Origin: Heligmosomoides polygyrus polygyrus
Taxonomy: Eukaryota > Nematoda > Chromadorea > Rhabditida > Heligmosomidae
Length of the DNA: 64,000 bases
Assembly: GCA_947396885.1 (NCBI GenBank)
Contig: OX377206.1
Location: 21,137,114-21,201,113, forward strand
Direction: 5' to 3'
Made by a program: the position numbers and the translations under genes
Notes under the pieces: generated by a model
The model's database searches: none
What the model was told of the DNA's origin: nothing
Seen by the model: only the letters and a program-made list of their open reading frames with translations
Shown: positions 21,601 to 32,049 of the stretch, one piece after another
Layout: each line of letters begins with the position of its first letter
How positions within the stretch are numbered: position 1 is the first letter of the stretch

Positions 21601-24600
21601 GGTCTGGAGTGTTTCAAAGCACGAGGCGACGGTCAGAGGCGCACAAACCTTCACATTCGGATTCAGCTCTTTGAGGTACTGACCCACTCCAGTGATAGTG
21701 CCACCGGTTCCAATGCCAAAGACGCACGCATCGACCTAATATGACGAACAATCTTGCGAAAAGTCAACTAACGAAAAAGAAAACTCTGAAAGCAACCTTG
21801 CCCTGTGTCTGTCTCCAAATCTCTGGACCAGTTGTCATGTAGTGCACTAGTGGATTGGCCGGATTATCGAACTAAAACCGGCGAGAATGCTCAGTTACTC
21901 AGTCTAATAACGGTTTCCAATCCCACGAAGGACTGAACCTGAAACACCAACCTGTGCTAGAATGTAGCTGTTCGGTATGTTTTTCTGAAGCTCATTAGCA
22001 CGTTCGATAGCACCTGGCATCCCAAGAGCCGGGTCAGTCAGCACCAGCTCGGCACCGTAGGCTTTCAATAGAGTTCGCTGAAAAAGGGGAGTAAAAAGGA
22101 ATGATACTTAATTCTAGTCCCGAAGTTACGCAGCTTAGGCTAAGTGGAGTGCAGTAGGTAGAAGACGCTGCTCGTGTGCGGAAAAATCGATCGTTTTCGG
22201 GACGTTCATTTTGCAACGCTTTCCTATACCGGAGGGGGGGGGGAGGTTTCCTCAAAAATCCTCAACACAGCATGGAAAACATGACATGAAACAGGTCGGA
22301 AAACTAACAACGAAAGAACATCATCTTAATCAACAAGACGGAAACCTTAACTTGCAGCCAGTATGGACACTGTGCTGCTTTAAAAGACTAGTAAAACATC
22401 GTTAATCAACACAGAATGTGCAAAAAACCTTGGGGTGGGAGGAGCAAGGTGTGTCTAAATGACGTCATGAGCGTAGGTTTCTTGCTGAAGCAGTGCAGGT
22501 GAAACCGCATAACAAATAAAATAGTGAAACTAGTACATCTACTGTCTAATGACCCCGTCATGGCTCGAGATAAGATCAAGCAAGTATCATGCAGCGTTAC
22601 ATGACCTTCGCTGCTTTCCGCAAGATTTACGCTTCAGTCGCCGGACGACGTGGCATTCTGAAAGCAACAAATATCGATGGAATGCGCCGCCTACTCGATA
22701 TTGGTAGCTTTTATAATGCCGCACCGCTCAACAAATGAAGTATGAACTCCGCCTTACCTGAATTTCATACGTTACCTTGCCACAAGACAGACATTTTGTC
22801 CAATTTGCAATTTATTCATTTTTAAAACTGGCGCGGATAGCGCAGTAGGAAACGTCCACTCTCGAGTGTACCAACAGTCAAGCTTTATGGTTCGGGTCCG
22901 GCCGATCTACTCAAGTCTTTCACATCCCACTAATACTGCAGAGTTGACATCGGACGAGTGTGGGAAGGATAAAACGTTAATTGACAAACATTAGAATGCC
23001 AATGTAAGTCGGTGAGGAGAAATAAAGGTCAGCAGCACTAAAAGAGTCACTCTCTAAGTCAAAACACTCATGCATGTTTCCTCTCCGACACCTCTTAGAA
23101 ACAGAATGCGCAGCACATCCTTAAAGACGTGATTTTAATTCTTCCTCTTGATGGAGAAGAGTCTAGTTGCAAGCAAACTGAAGTTGAAAAGAAACGAAAG
23201 GAACCAGAAATATTCGTCACTGATGGCTCAGAGTCAATTACGGGTATGGCGGTATACAAGTAAGACCGCAACTTTTGAGAAGCATCTTCGTTTGCTATTA
23301 CACTTCTTACGGCTTTTCTGCTCCACAGTAGTAGTCAGAAGTGGAACCGGTTCAAAATCTCGTTAACTATTCCTACAGAATGGGCCATTGTGTGCGAAAA
23401 GAATTGCCGTTTTTTTACACACTCCATTCAGGTTTCGATACCATCGGCACTGAACAAAACACCGCACACTCTGACAAAGGGCAGAGTTCGATCCAACCAT
23501 ATTTATACGACGGTAGGCTCGGAAAGTTGCAGAACTCAGTCAGACCCTAAGCTGAATGAATGATTTAGAAGTCTAGAAGTCAATGACAGAATCCAACTCA
23601 TCTTGGCTCAATTGAATAAATAATTCAACGGAATGGTCTATCAATGTTTTGTTTAGCAAACAAAAAAGAGAAAATGCGAGAATAAGAACTAACCCTTTCA
23701 ACACTCATACTAGCCGGCATGGTGATAATCAGACGGTAATTCCGAGCTGCAGCTACCAATCCTAGAGCGATACCTGTGTTTCCGGACGTCGGCTCTATCA
23801 GGGTAGTCAGTCCTGGACGAATCTGAAAGGCGCTATTTCTTCGAATGTTTGAAAGACATTGTAAACTGACACTGCAATACAGCTGAGTCCGAAAGCTGAC
23901 AACCACACAGACCAGTGCGAAAAGTAGCAGCTGCTTTTCATGAGAAACTACACCATCGAGTAGTGTCACCTCCATTTTGCGAAGATGAAATCAACCACCT
24001 TTCGATTAAACACCAGTGTCCCTTGGAAAAGCCCTTCGGAAGATGCTCTCGATGACGTCAAATCAGCATTACATCTACAATGGCAGTTCCCGACGCATTT
24101 CAACCAGGATATCCTGCATAGGGCCACCTCATTCGATCTCGAATTCTCGCAGGTTGACAAAACCAGTTTGAAACGTCACAAATGCGCCAATTGGTGACCC
24201 GAAATGGCTCTTCAGAAAATACCCCAGATGGAACGTGTTCACTGCTGTTTACAGAGCAATTCGGACGGACGTTGCAGGAGCATGGAGCCTTTAGCAGGTC
24301 ATTTGAAGCCATTATAATTTGATTTATAATGGTCTATTCTAAATCTGAAGTATGGACTAGGTATTTAAACAAGTTTGAAGTGATCTACAGGATGTAGTTT
24401 TCGTTCCGAAACAACAAAAAATAAATATGTTCCGATGGTTTAGGAATAACATCTCGATGATCCTGATGACATGAAAAGGTTCTCTTCCTTTAGATATCCT
24501 TCTAAATAAAAACCATAAATTGTGCATAAAAACGACAAATGTGAAAATTTCTCCGCATTCACGCTCACATTAAAAGGTACTATGCATTCTGTTGGAGGCG

Positions 24601-25753
24601 GGGGGGGGGGGGGAGCGGTAGTCTCTCATCATATGGCATCGAATGACATCTTCAGCACAAAATGAATCGGGAAAAGAAGACGCAATTGAAAAGCGAACGT
24701 CTTGAGTCTACTCGGAAGTTTTCACAATGGCGACATCGATACGAGTCTTACATCAAAAACGGTAGATGGTGGTATCATAGTTTGGGGGACCACTCCCAAT
24801 TGGAACTATTTCTTCCCCCTCTTCTGCGATACAACACTCTCCCCTGAAGTTATCCGAAAGTCTCTCCTGAGCCCTCCAAGAAAATCAAAGCAAAAGATGG
24901 CAAGGCACAATACTGCTACCCAAACTAAGACCACACCTGACAGCTTGTTTTGCGCCGCCTCCAAACATCAATGCTGGAAAAATCCTTCTAAAGACCTCAA
25001 GCGAACTTTTTCAGACTCCTCGGTGGTTTTCACCATGACATTATTGAAACAGATTTCACACGAAAGCGGCAGACGGTGTACTTCTAGTTCGGGGGACCAC
25101 TTCCAATTGGAACAGTTGCCGCCTCCTCCTAGGCTCTACCACACCCTCGACTGAAATTATCCTGACTCTTGTAGGGAGAGTGCCTTGCATATGCACAGCA
25201 TGGCCATACTATAGGATGTCGTCCTCTACTGCATCAGTATCAATATTGGCCGCATTTTGGAATTTCTTCCCACGCTTAGACTTTGCCCCACACAACCCAT
25301 CCAAAAGTCTTCATTCTTCGCGCATGGGCACTCTGCCGTCCTTGGGCTCACCACGAAATTCAAGAGAAAGGATGGAAGGGCAACGCACTATCTACACCCA
25401 CCAAAGTAGGACTGCATCTGGCAGCTTATTTTGTGCAGTCTCCGGAAACAAATGGTGAAGAAAAGACGGCTGAATGTCTTCAAGCAAACCTTCCCAGCCT
25501 CCTCGGCACTTTTCACCATGGCCATACCGATACGGTCCTTCACCGAACAGGCTGGGTTCAGGTATTCGACCTTCGCCGCTAAAAAGTAGGTTACTTCAAT
25601 ACGATACGATATGGGGTTATCGATCCCGAATGAAATCCGCTGCCACGCACCAATTGTTCCCGGAAGTCCTCGTCCGATTTTCCTCAAGTAGACCATTGGA
25701 GTGTTGCCGATGAGTTCGGTGGCATCCTCAGCGATACAATCCCGTGACGCCAT
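18680..25753 (-). CDS. cysl: Cysteine synthase-like PLP enzyme (CYSL family), 10 exons, 346 aa
   Basis: Exons (all minus): 25753-25651, 25578-25490, 23822-23694, 22077-21952, 21871-21797, 21735-21649, 21592-21523, 19206-19081, 18984-18876, 18806-18680. They total 1041 bp (346 codons plus TAG) and every junction keeps frame with GT/AG introns. Family motifs: IGNTPMVYL (residues 15-23), CSVKDR with PLP lysine Lys48, PTSGNTG (75-81), FDNPANP (150-156), GTGGT phosphate-binding loop (183-187), VEPVESAVL, and GISSGAN (269-275) near the cofactor pyridine ring. Members of this fold-type II family make cysteine from O-acetylserine and sulfide, or beta-cyanoalanine from cysteine and cyanide; nematode relatives include the C. 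elegans cysl genes (sulfide and cyanide metabolism, hypoxia signalling). Which activity applies here cannot be read from sequence. No heme or CBS regulatory domain is present, so it is not cystathionine beta-synthase. The start is chosen because a TTTCAG acceptor lies one base upstream. The exon 9 acceptor (TTCAAG) is weak. Introns 2, 3 and 7 are 1.6-2.3 kb and repeat-filled; the others are 56-96 bp. Probably cytosolic; no targeting peptide is seen. Confidence 0.93.
19918..20340 (-). repeat. 41-42 bp minisatellite (composite element copy 1), in intron 7
   Basis: About ten units; the landmark ATGTCG or its variant recurs at 19965, 20007, 20048, 20090, 20132, 20174, 20215, 20256 and 20298. On the minus strand the 42-bp period encodes a loose 14-residue repeat (for example [14 protein letters not shown]). 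The same unit is found at 29.15-29.40 kb in opposite orientation. Confidence 0.88.
20340..20715. repeat. Imperfect short tandem repeat (GGGACCAGTRAAGG-like)
   Basis: GGACCAGT, GACCAGTGAAGG, GGGACCAGTA and close variants recur every 15-20 bp, mixed with G-runs (20476-20492). Lies inside intron 7 between the minisatellite and the hairpin module. No equivalent is seen in copy 2 of the composite element, so it may be a later expansion. Confidence 0.75.
20780..20860 (-). repeat. Hairpin module of the composite element, copy 1
   Basis: On the minus strand: CCAGACGTTCAACGGCC, CGGCCGCCAAACATCTG, then GGGCTTCACCCC and AGGACACC. It aligns through about 80 bp with 28830-28910 (CCAGACGTTCAGCGGCC, CGGCCGCCAAACGTCTGG, GGGCTTCGTCCC, TAACACC). 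The arms CCAGACGTT / AACGTCTGG fold back in the other copy. Confidence 0.8.
20862..21140 (-). repeat. SINE-B copy in intron 7
   Basis: Minus-strand SINE with a CCTTTATCC tail abutting the composite element, GATGCGTCACGCATCC, CTTCCCAGACAAGTGTGGTA and a diverged tRNA-like head ending near AGCGCAGTCGGTGG. Same strand as the host gene. Confidence 0.75.
22828..23000 (+). repeat. SINE-B copy in intron 3, diverged
   Basis: Plus strand: GGCGCGGATAGCGCAGTAGG (A box region), GGTTCGGGTCCGGCC (B box), GTGTGGGAAGGATAAAACG. Middle and tail are decayed. Antisense to the host gene. Confidence 0.65.
24699..24750 (-). pseudogene. Decayed copy of CYSL exon 2 (distal)
   Basis: Minus strand CGTATCGATGTCGCCATTGTG and AAAACTTCCGAG matches exon 2 CGTATCGGTATGGCCATGGT and AAAAGTGCCGAG. 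The PLP-lysine part is lost and a TAG interrupts the frame. It sits 308 bp from the next relic. Confidence 0.7.
25007..25050 (-). pseudogene. Decayed copy of CYSL exon 2 (proximal)
   Basis: Minus strand GTCATGGTGAAAACCACCGA and GGAGTCTGAAAAAGTTCGCTTG matches the end of exon 2 and the start of intron 2 (GCCATGGTGAAAAGTGCCGA; GTTTGCTTG). Homology runs on into flanking intron (24890-25006 resembles 25375-25489). Offset from the real exon is 483 bp. Confidence 0.72.
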
Positions 25754-25754
25754 G

Positions 25755-25760
25755 CTGAAA
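25755..25760 (-). promoter_or_regulatory. Probable spliced-leader acceptor of the CYSL gene
   Basis: TTTCAG on the minus strand is followed by a single C and then the ATG at 25753. It fits the nematode trans-splice acceptor consensus and would leave a one-base 5' UTR after SL addition. No upstream cis donor or exon was recognised. It could alternatively be a cis acceptor from a distant untranslated exon. Confidence 0.65.
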
Positions 25761-27180
25761 GCGAACCTCGTTGGCAGTAGGAAAGCGTGCTGAAGGACCA
25801 AGTGCTGCGGACTGCAGCACGAGTGAGGGCTGCAGCATGTAATGGCAGCCGAAACGCTCTGGAGGGGAAGCCGGACTCATGCGTACCTGCTGGTCGGGGT
25901 GCAGTTGACGACGAGAGGTAGCGGCGATGACTAGTAGCGATCGCCCCTCATAGAAGCGAGCGGCGCCCGTCATCGAGGGCGGTCAAGCGATCGCTCGCAC
26001 ACGCACGCGAGAACACCTGCGGCTCGCCCCACGGGCAACAACTTTCTCGCCTCCTCCTCAGAAAACCCTGTAGCCGACGTGACGAGCCGATTCATCACTC
26101 CGAAGACAGACGACCAGCTGGCCCAGCAGAAGAAAAAAAGCGGCGGAATTAATGTCGACGTGATTATGAAGCACTGGCGACGGGTCCGCAAAGAAAATTG
26201 ACAGCCACGTATCTGAGATGCAGCTGGAATCGCGACTACCTAAGCGGAGAGGCCTCGGGAAACTTGCGTGCTCCACTCTCAGAACCTGACCTGTGGGAAC
26301 CGAAGTGCAACAACACGTCCGGTAATCCAACTTCGGGCGCGGCCCCGCCCCCACGCGTGCGTCGCGTCGTGTGTTCTCCTACTTAACAAGCAGACCTTCA
26401 TCCTTATCCTTGGAAGCGTAGTTCATGTCCATGCAATTCGCAACAACAACAACTAGACGTGAAATAACGCAACGCAGTGGAGAACTCGAACACATCTACA
26501 ACACAGTATAGAAACATGGGGATTAAATTGCAAATCAGGAGCGCATTCATCAAGAAACCCCTGCCTCAGAGACGAAATCAGTTTTTATAGTTCTTACAGA
26601 GCAAAGGGCCCGGGCCCATACAAAGATCATCTGGATATGGTTCACCACCCACACGTGTGTCCAAATTGATCAGATTTTGGAGTTCCGTCCCTTGCTCCTA
26701 CCAAACGCGGCCTTTTTTTCGCGCACGGTGGTTCATAAATACCGAAACCCCTAGCAAGAGCTTGCAGCTCAACTGCGTCCCGAGCTGCTCTCCGGAGTAG
26801 GCATCGCGGCACACAAGTGAGTGCTTCTGAGCACCGCCGCCGCGACTCCTTAGCGAATTCGGGGTCCCCCTACTCCTTTGCTTTATCGACTTTACAAAAA
26901 TGAGACACACCCTTATACTAAATGAAGGGTGGAGATTCCTTCTATACAACTCGTTTTCCCAGTTCAGACACACGCTTCAGACCTTTCCCTTCTGTCTCGA
27001 GACGGAATCAGTTTTTGAAAGAGAGCGAGAGAGAGAGCGGCAACGAAATTATGTTCTCATTAAGCACTCTGTTTAATGACCGAAACATTCATATAGGAAA
27101 GCCTTCATGACGGACCTGTGACCTAGTAACTACAGTCTTCAGTTTAAAACGTGCTGCTCTAGTTCTAGCTCTAGAAGGTG
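25760..27180. other. Upstream region of CYSL gene; no other gene
   Basis: Holds the presumed promoter. 26330-26370 is CpG-rich. A phrase (GAGACGAAATCAGTTTTT at about 26568; GAGACGGAATCAGTTTTT near 26999) is duplicated. No canonical promoter element stands out. Confidence 0.35.
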
Positions 27181-27194
27181 CTATGTATCACTAT

Positions 27195-27305
27195 TGCAGT
27201 CAAAACTCTAGCGCCAGGGAGACTCGAACCCACACCTCCTGCTGACCAGGCGGGAGGGCTCTACGCCATTGCATTCTCGAGTCCCTCCTGGAACTAAAGT
27301 TTTGA
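27195..27305 (-). repeat. SINE-A copy
   Basis: Minus strand AATGCAATGGCGTAGAGC, GGAGGTGTGGGTTCGAGTC (B box) and CTAGAGTTTTGACTGC, aligned with the copies at 18.4 and 63.9 kb. Confidence 0.72.
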
Positions 27306-27920
27306 TCGCAACTAAACATCGTTACAACAGCTTCCAACTTCAGTGCCAATCACTTGAGGCATAACGAAAATGTCCCGAACCATCAGAAGGTCATTTTCAA
27401 TCCTACTGCTGTGCAGACTACGCAGTACGAGATGTTTTCTTCTTTCTTCTGCATTAGAATGGAACTGGTAGCTTACACCTGTACGGAGAAGAGAAATATT
27501 GATAGCGACGCTATCCTGAACTCTCCCAATGAGATCCACGGATTTCCTTATATAATGCGAGGAAATAGTAGCAGCTCTCTCCAGAATTCGACGTACACAG
27601 ATTTTGTACGAATTCATCAAAATCCGAGAACATTTATTTTCCGGAGCGCGTTGAATAGATTATATAGCCTACGATTTGCCTTCAAGTTATGTGGATGTAG
27701 CAATATGGCGCATATGTGGATATCATACCTGTAGAGTAGTTCATAAAAGGAGTATGGAGACATGTTTTCAAACATATTGGACTGAAGTATCCTTGAGCAA
27801 TAGCCAGAGAAGGCGATCACTTTGGCGGAAGCAGCTGCCCGAGGGTTGAAGGAGTGGTTGAATGACTGATGTTGTGTCTCTATCTAAATGATGGAGATCA
27901 AAAACACAGAAAGGGCAACG
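27305..27920. other. Unassigned; 126-codon open frame
   Basis: 27354-27734 (+) is open for 126 codons but shows no motif and is overlapped by minus-strand frames. Probably non-coding. Confidence 0.25.
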
Positions 27921-27924
27921 GCTG

Positions 27925-28065
27925 ACATCGACCAATCGTGGAATGCGCCACGCATCCAACTTTTACGTGATATAGCAGAGGCAACTTGAATGTGTATTCG
28001 GCCTATACAACGGATTTCCGTGAGCAGACGATGGGCAAAACAGTTTGAATAGGCAATAGTGTCTG
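27925..28065 (-). repeat. SINE-B fragment (3' half)
   Basis: GGAATGCGCCACGCATCCAA, TTGAATGTGTATTCGGCC and a diverged CCGTGAGCAGACGATGGGCA correspond to the SINE-B 3' half on the minus strand. Confidence 0.65.
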
Positions 28066-28069
28066 TATA

Positions 28070-28829
28070 TAGAGATAGGAATGCATAGTGGCATAACCAA
28101 AATACTCTGGCACACCTGTCGCACTTCTTGCGACTTTCACCTCTAACAATACCCTCTTTTTGCCGTTTCTCTCTGCCTAATAACATAAACGTCATTGAGA
28201 ATACGAAAAGGTTCTACTCCTTTGATACATTTCTGAGATGCCCTCCTTTTTTAGGGGCCTAAAGCCGTTCACTTATTCTACTCTCAGGTTCATCAGTGGT
28301 ATCACTACTTTTGCTACTCACCCTTCCTTCAGGTTGCTCCGTTACCCTCATACAGTCCTATGACACGGCTTTCCACATCACTATACTGGTCAGGCTCCTC
28401 CTAAAACTTCCAAACGGTTAGATTAACTGTGGACAAAAGCCTGTCGATAAGCGCGATACTGAGCAGTTGAACATTGTGGTCATAATAGGGTATCAAGACA
28501 CGACAAATTTCCCTACTGTCACAGCATCTCATGCAGAGTAGCAAAATTTCCCCGACTGGGATATGGTATAGAGGTGAATCATTTCCCGAGCGTTATCGAG
28601 AGTCAAGCTTTTCTACATAATTGTATAAAACGGTGAAGGAACCGTAGGAATCCTTTATCCCGCCAACACATCCTGAATTGAACGGAGGAAATTGCCTATG
28701 CAGGATACACTGTATTGTCTACATGTATTGATGCATTTATTTGTACAGTTAGGGTACAATATGGCAGATTACAATAAATGATAAGACTTAATATATCTCA
28801 GTGAACAATGTAAAATAAGTATAATACAA
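28070..28829. other. Intergenic, nothing recognised
   Basis: Ordinary AT-leaning sequence without long open frames or clear repeats. Confidence 0.35.
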
Positions 28830-28910
28830 CCAGACGTTCAGCGGCCTATCGGCCGCCAAACGTCTGGTTGGGGGCTTCGTCCCAAAATCCGAGGATATAA
28901 CACCCCCGTC
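28830..28910 (+). repeat. Hairpin module of the composite element, copy 2
   Basis: CCAGACGTTCAGCGGCC and GGCCGCCAAACGTCTGG form inverted arms around a short CTATC-like loop, followed by GGGGGCTTCGTCCC. Aligned with 20860-20780 reversed. Confidence 0.82.
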
Positions 28911-29154
28911 TAGGCCTTCTTACTCGCGTTACAGTAAAAATCTGGTTTTACGGGAAAGCGGGACGGTAGGGCACAGCCTTCAAAAGTGCTCTTATGAAGC
29001 CTTACCACCCTCTATCGCACTTACGCCGATTTATTCTCCGAAGTACACATTCTCTACGTGGCGGGGAACAGATTGTTATAAGCTTGTTAGAGCTCTATAC
29101 CGCTAAATATTCGACGGCAATAATAATCCTCCGATTCCCGAAGTCATTCTCCCT

Positions 29155-29400
29155 ATGCGACATCGTTGACACTTCTTCTGAACCCAAACACCCAATTCGC
29201 GACATCGGTTACATGCCTTCTGAGTCCGAGCGCCTGTTGCACGACGTCGATGACACCTCTTCTAAATCCGGACGCCTGTTGAGCAACGTGCTAGCATGTC
29301 TTTTGAACTTGAACGTCCTTTGCGCGACATCGGTGACACTTCTTCTGACGGTCTCAACACGGCGTGAGTGGCACCTCGTCTGAACACGGACGCCTGCTAC
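29155..29400 (+). repeat. 42-bp minisatellite, composite element copy 2
   Basis: GCGACATCGGTGACACTTCT-type units repeat about six times. The plus-strand frame reads a 14-residue repeat (RDIGYMPSESERLL, HDVDDTSSKSGRLL) like that on the minus strand at 19.9-20.3 kb. The order hairpin module then minisatellite, in one orientation, is the same as in copy 1. Confidence 0.85.
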
Positions 29401-29414
29401 TCGACTTCTAGGGA

Positions 29415-29500
29415 AGGCCAGACGGATAAGCAGACGGAAGGACGGACAGACGAACGGATGGACAGACGGACGGACGGACGGACAACCGCTAACTCCTTTA
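29415..29500 (+). repeat. (GGAC)n-rich microsatellite
   Basis: Degenerate GACGGACAGACGGACGGACG runs, directly after the minisatellite and before CTTTATATATAGTAGG, which could be the far end of the composite element. Confidence 0.8.
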
Positions 29501-29814
29501 TATATAGTAGGATTAAGCAACATCCACAAGCATTACTTAGGTGTAGGTTAGTAGGTAAGAGTGGTTAGGTTCAAGTGGTCGATTCTAGGCGTGGTAATCC
29601 CTTTCGAGTTCAGATTGTGCTTTGTAGGAAAACGAGGTAAGAAGTCCATTACTACAAACCTTGCTTCAAATGTATCCATTGGTGAGAACTAAATTGGTGC
29701 GTTTGGCTTGGAGTCGAACCTACGTGAACCATGTAATTGGTGCATCAGTCATGGTTTCAAACCCATGCACAGGTCTGTTCTTAGTCAGGGACGAATGGCC
29801 AAACGACCTCACTT

Positions 29815-30045
29815 CGCGTCACGCTTAGCAGCGCGGTTGGTGAAGTGTCGGCTGTCGTGTGCCACAGAATCGAAGCTCCTGGTTCGACCCCACCCGTGTC
29901 GACCAGCTTTCCACTCCTCCAGGGTCGGTGAATTGCTAACAGACCTGAACAACGTGAGAAGGATAAAACGCGGAGTTGCACATCGGCCGCTAGTCGCTGC
30001 TCGTCATTGATTGTATTGGCGAAATACGCGCTTTCCACCGTCACC
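29815..30045 (+). repeat. SINE-B copy, diverged
   Basis: GTGTCGGCTGTCGTGTGCCA, CTCCTGGTTCGACCCCACCC (B box), CTCCAGGGTCGGTGAATTG and GAAGGATAAAACGCGGAG in family order. Tail absent or decayed. Confidence 0.72.
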
Positions 30046-30049
30046 TGTA

Positions 30050-31145
30050 GAGGTAGAATTCGGTGGGCACCACTAAGCAGACATCGGTTAGCGCTGTTTT
30101 TGTCCTTCGGCATTCATCAGGCAACCGGAAAGAACTACAGGAAATGGTTTAGCTGTGATGGAGAATTCTGGCGGAGTATAGTCTGCTGCTGAAGTTAAAC
30201 AGAATGAATTTCATCTGCTCTAAGCAGTACAGCCAAGCGCATTTTCAATTGCCGAGATGACGAAGTCAAGGATGTCTTACTCTTCGGGAGTGAAAACAAT
30301 TGTGGATTGTGGACTGTTATGTGTAGAACATACATTGGATGGCTCAAGCACAGGGAACGGAATGAAATACTCTGGGATTGACGGCGTAGAAGAATTCGCA
30401 GATGGTGGTGGCTAGGCCTGCCATCTACTGCGATGTTGTCTGCTAGTTCTCGAGCAGTGGAATGAATTAACCAGCAGCATTACCACGGCACCGAAATGCA
30501 TCAAGCGGATTGAGTACGATGTGAGATGTAAGGATAGTGATTAGGATGGTACCTATCCACTAGCGGAAGGCGGTATGGACATTTCGTAGAAGGAATATAA
30601 GACCCCAAGTAAGGTTGACGTTAGAGTTTGAGGTGCCTAGAAGGGTTTGAGGCGACTAGAAGGCGGCTAAGAGAAACTTCAAGGCAGAGGTAAAAGGACG
30701 GCTTCAAGAGGGATCTCGTTAAAGGCGGCATCACTTCAGAAGGCGTCCTGGGCAGAAACGTCACTCGATGACATGAATGGAGACACACGACCGAGACTAG
30801 CAAGCGATCGAAACAGAAATGTTTCGGCTAATGTGAGACGGATGGAATTCGCCGAGTTTTAACTTTGAAAAACGCATCACACAGAATGCTACTGGTTTGA
30901 TGAAGTCATCATTGTCGAAGAAATGCGTTCCTGTTCCTACGTCATTTCCACGTCTCACCCCACTATTACGAGTGGTAAGACTTCATACGTTAAAGTTGAG
31001 ACATCTAATGGAGAACATGGAAGAATTTGGAAAAGGACTGCACAAACAGACTCCACTACTGGAGAACTGTTGCTCGCTAATACTTCAGTTCTATTGTTTT
31101 ATTCTCTCTATTTAGTTTGTTGCGCATGGGAGGCAGAGGGCGATT
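30050..31145. other. Intergenic, unassigned
   Basis: No gene recognised. An 81-codon plus-strand frame at 30923-31168 overlaps the next SINE and lacks motifs. Confidence 0.3.
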
Positions 31146-31149
31146 TTAA

Positions 31150-31425
31150 GCAATTATTTTTGGGGTAGGCCACGCATTTTACTTCTACGAGGTGTCGTGG
31201 AGTAGATTTGAGTGCGCATATGGAAATACAATCAATTGGCCAGCCGATGAACAAGTCAGTGCTCCATCCTTCTCTCAAGATGTCATTTTCGTGACAAATC
31301 ACCTATTCTAAAGGGATAGAAGGCTTGGTTAGCCCAGGCGAGAAATGCGAACCAAGAACCTGGCATCGGGTTCATGCGACAGCCTTCACCTTCTCCGACT
31401 GTGCTACACGCCCCCCCCCCAGCAT
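31150..31425 (-). repeat. SINE-B copy
   Basis: Minus strand, from GGTAGGCCACGCATTTTACT through CCAGCCGATGAACAAGTCAG and GAAGGCTTGGTTAGCCCAGG to TCTCCGACTGTGCTACACGC and a C-run. Nearly full length. Confidence 0.82.
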
Positions 31426-31904
31426 AAAGATTGGCGTAAGGAAATATAGTGATTACGAAAAAAGCCATCATGTGAGAGACATTCCTTACTTACTTTTGTG
31501 ACGGTAGGGTTCTTCTATACAGAATTGGACAAGGAAAGAAGCTCCGAGATGTGGCCCATCTAATATACTCGTTCATAGATAACTGACTGGACTTTTCGAC
31601 CTTACCCAAATAGCCTGAAATAATTTACTCAAACCGCTATTATATTAAAAGAAAAAATATTAAAAGGAGAACTGATATTTGGTAGATAAAAGCGGAAAAA
31701 GTTTACAGAGTGGTAAGTGATGGGTTATTAGACCTTCCTCCTCTATTCCAAATACATCTCTAATAAATCACTATATTTTCAGTAGTCTCAATCATTAGCC
31801 GAGAGCAGGACATCTGAATTTTAAAGCTGGCTTCGAGTTCGGGTTAGTTTCCTTCACTTAATCGACAAAACTCACTATAAAGTCTAGCTCTTCCGTCAGA
31901 GGAG

Positions 31905-32045
31905 GAGGGTACAAGTCTGGTACCAATTCACCGACCCCGGAGGGATGGAAGGCTTGGTTGGCCTGAGCGGGAAATCCGAACCAGGACCCTGGTATCGGGT
32001 GCACGCGACAGTCGCGCCTCCTCCGACTGCGCTACACGCTCAAAA
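31905..32045 (-). repeat. SINE-B copy, 5' half
   Basis: GGTACCAATTCACCGACCCC, GAAGGCTTGGTTGGCCTGAG, GAAATCCGAACCAGGACCCT and CTCCTCCGACTGCGCTACAC, well conserved; the 3' half is missing. Confidence 0.82.
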
Positions 32046-32049
32046 TTTT

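Noticed and set aside
20988..21617. 209-codon minus-strand open frame
   Set aside because: It overlaps exon 7 of the CYSL gene in another frame and runs into a SINE-B; chance frame.
28994..29383. 129-codon protein gene over the 42-bp minisatellite
   Set aside because: The frame is held by the repeat period; it is mentioned in the findings but not called as a gene without expression evidence.
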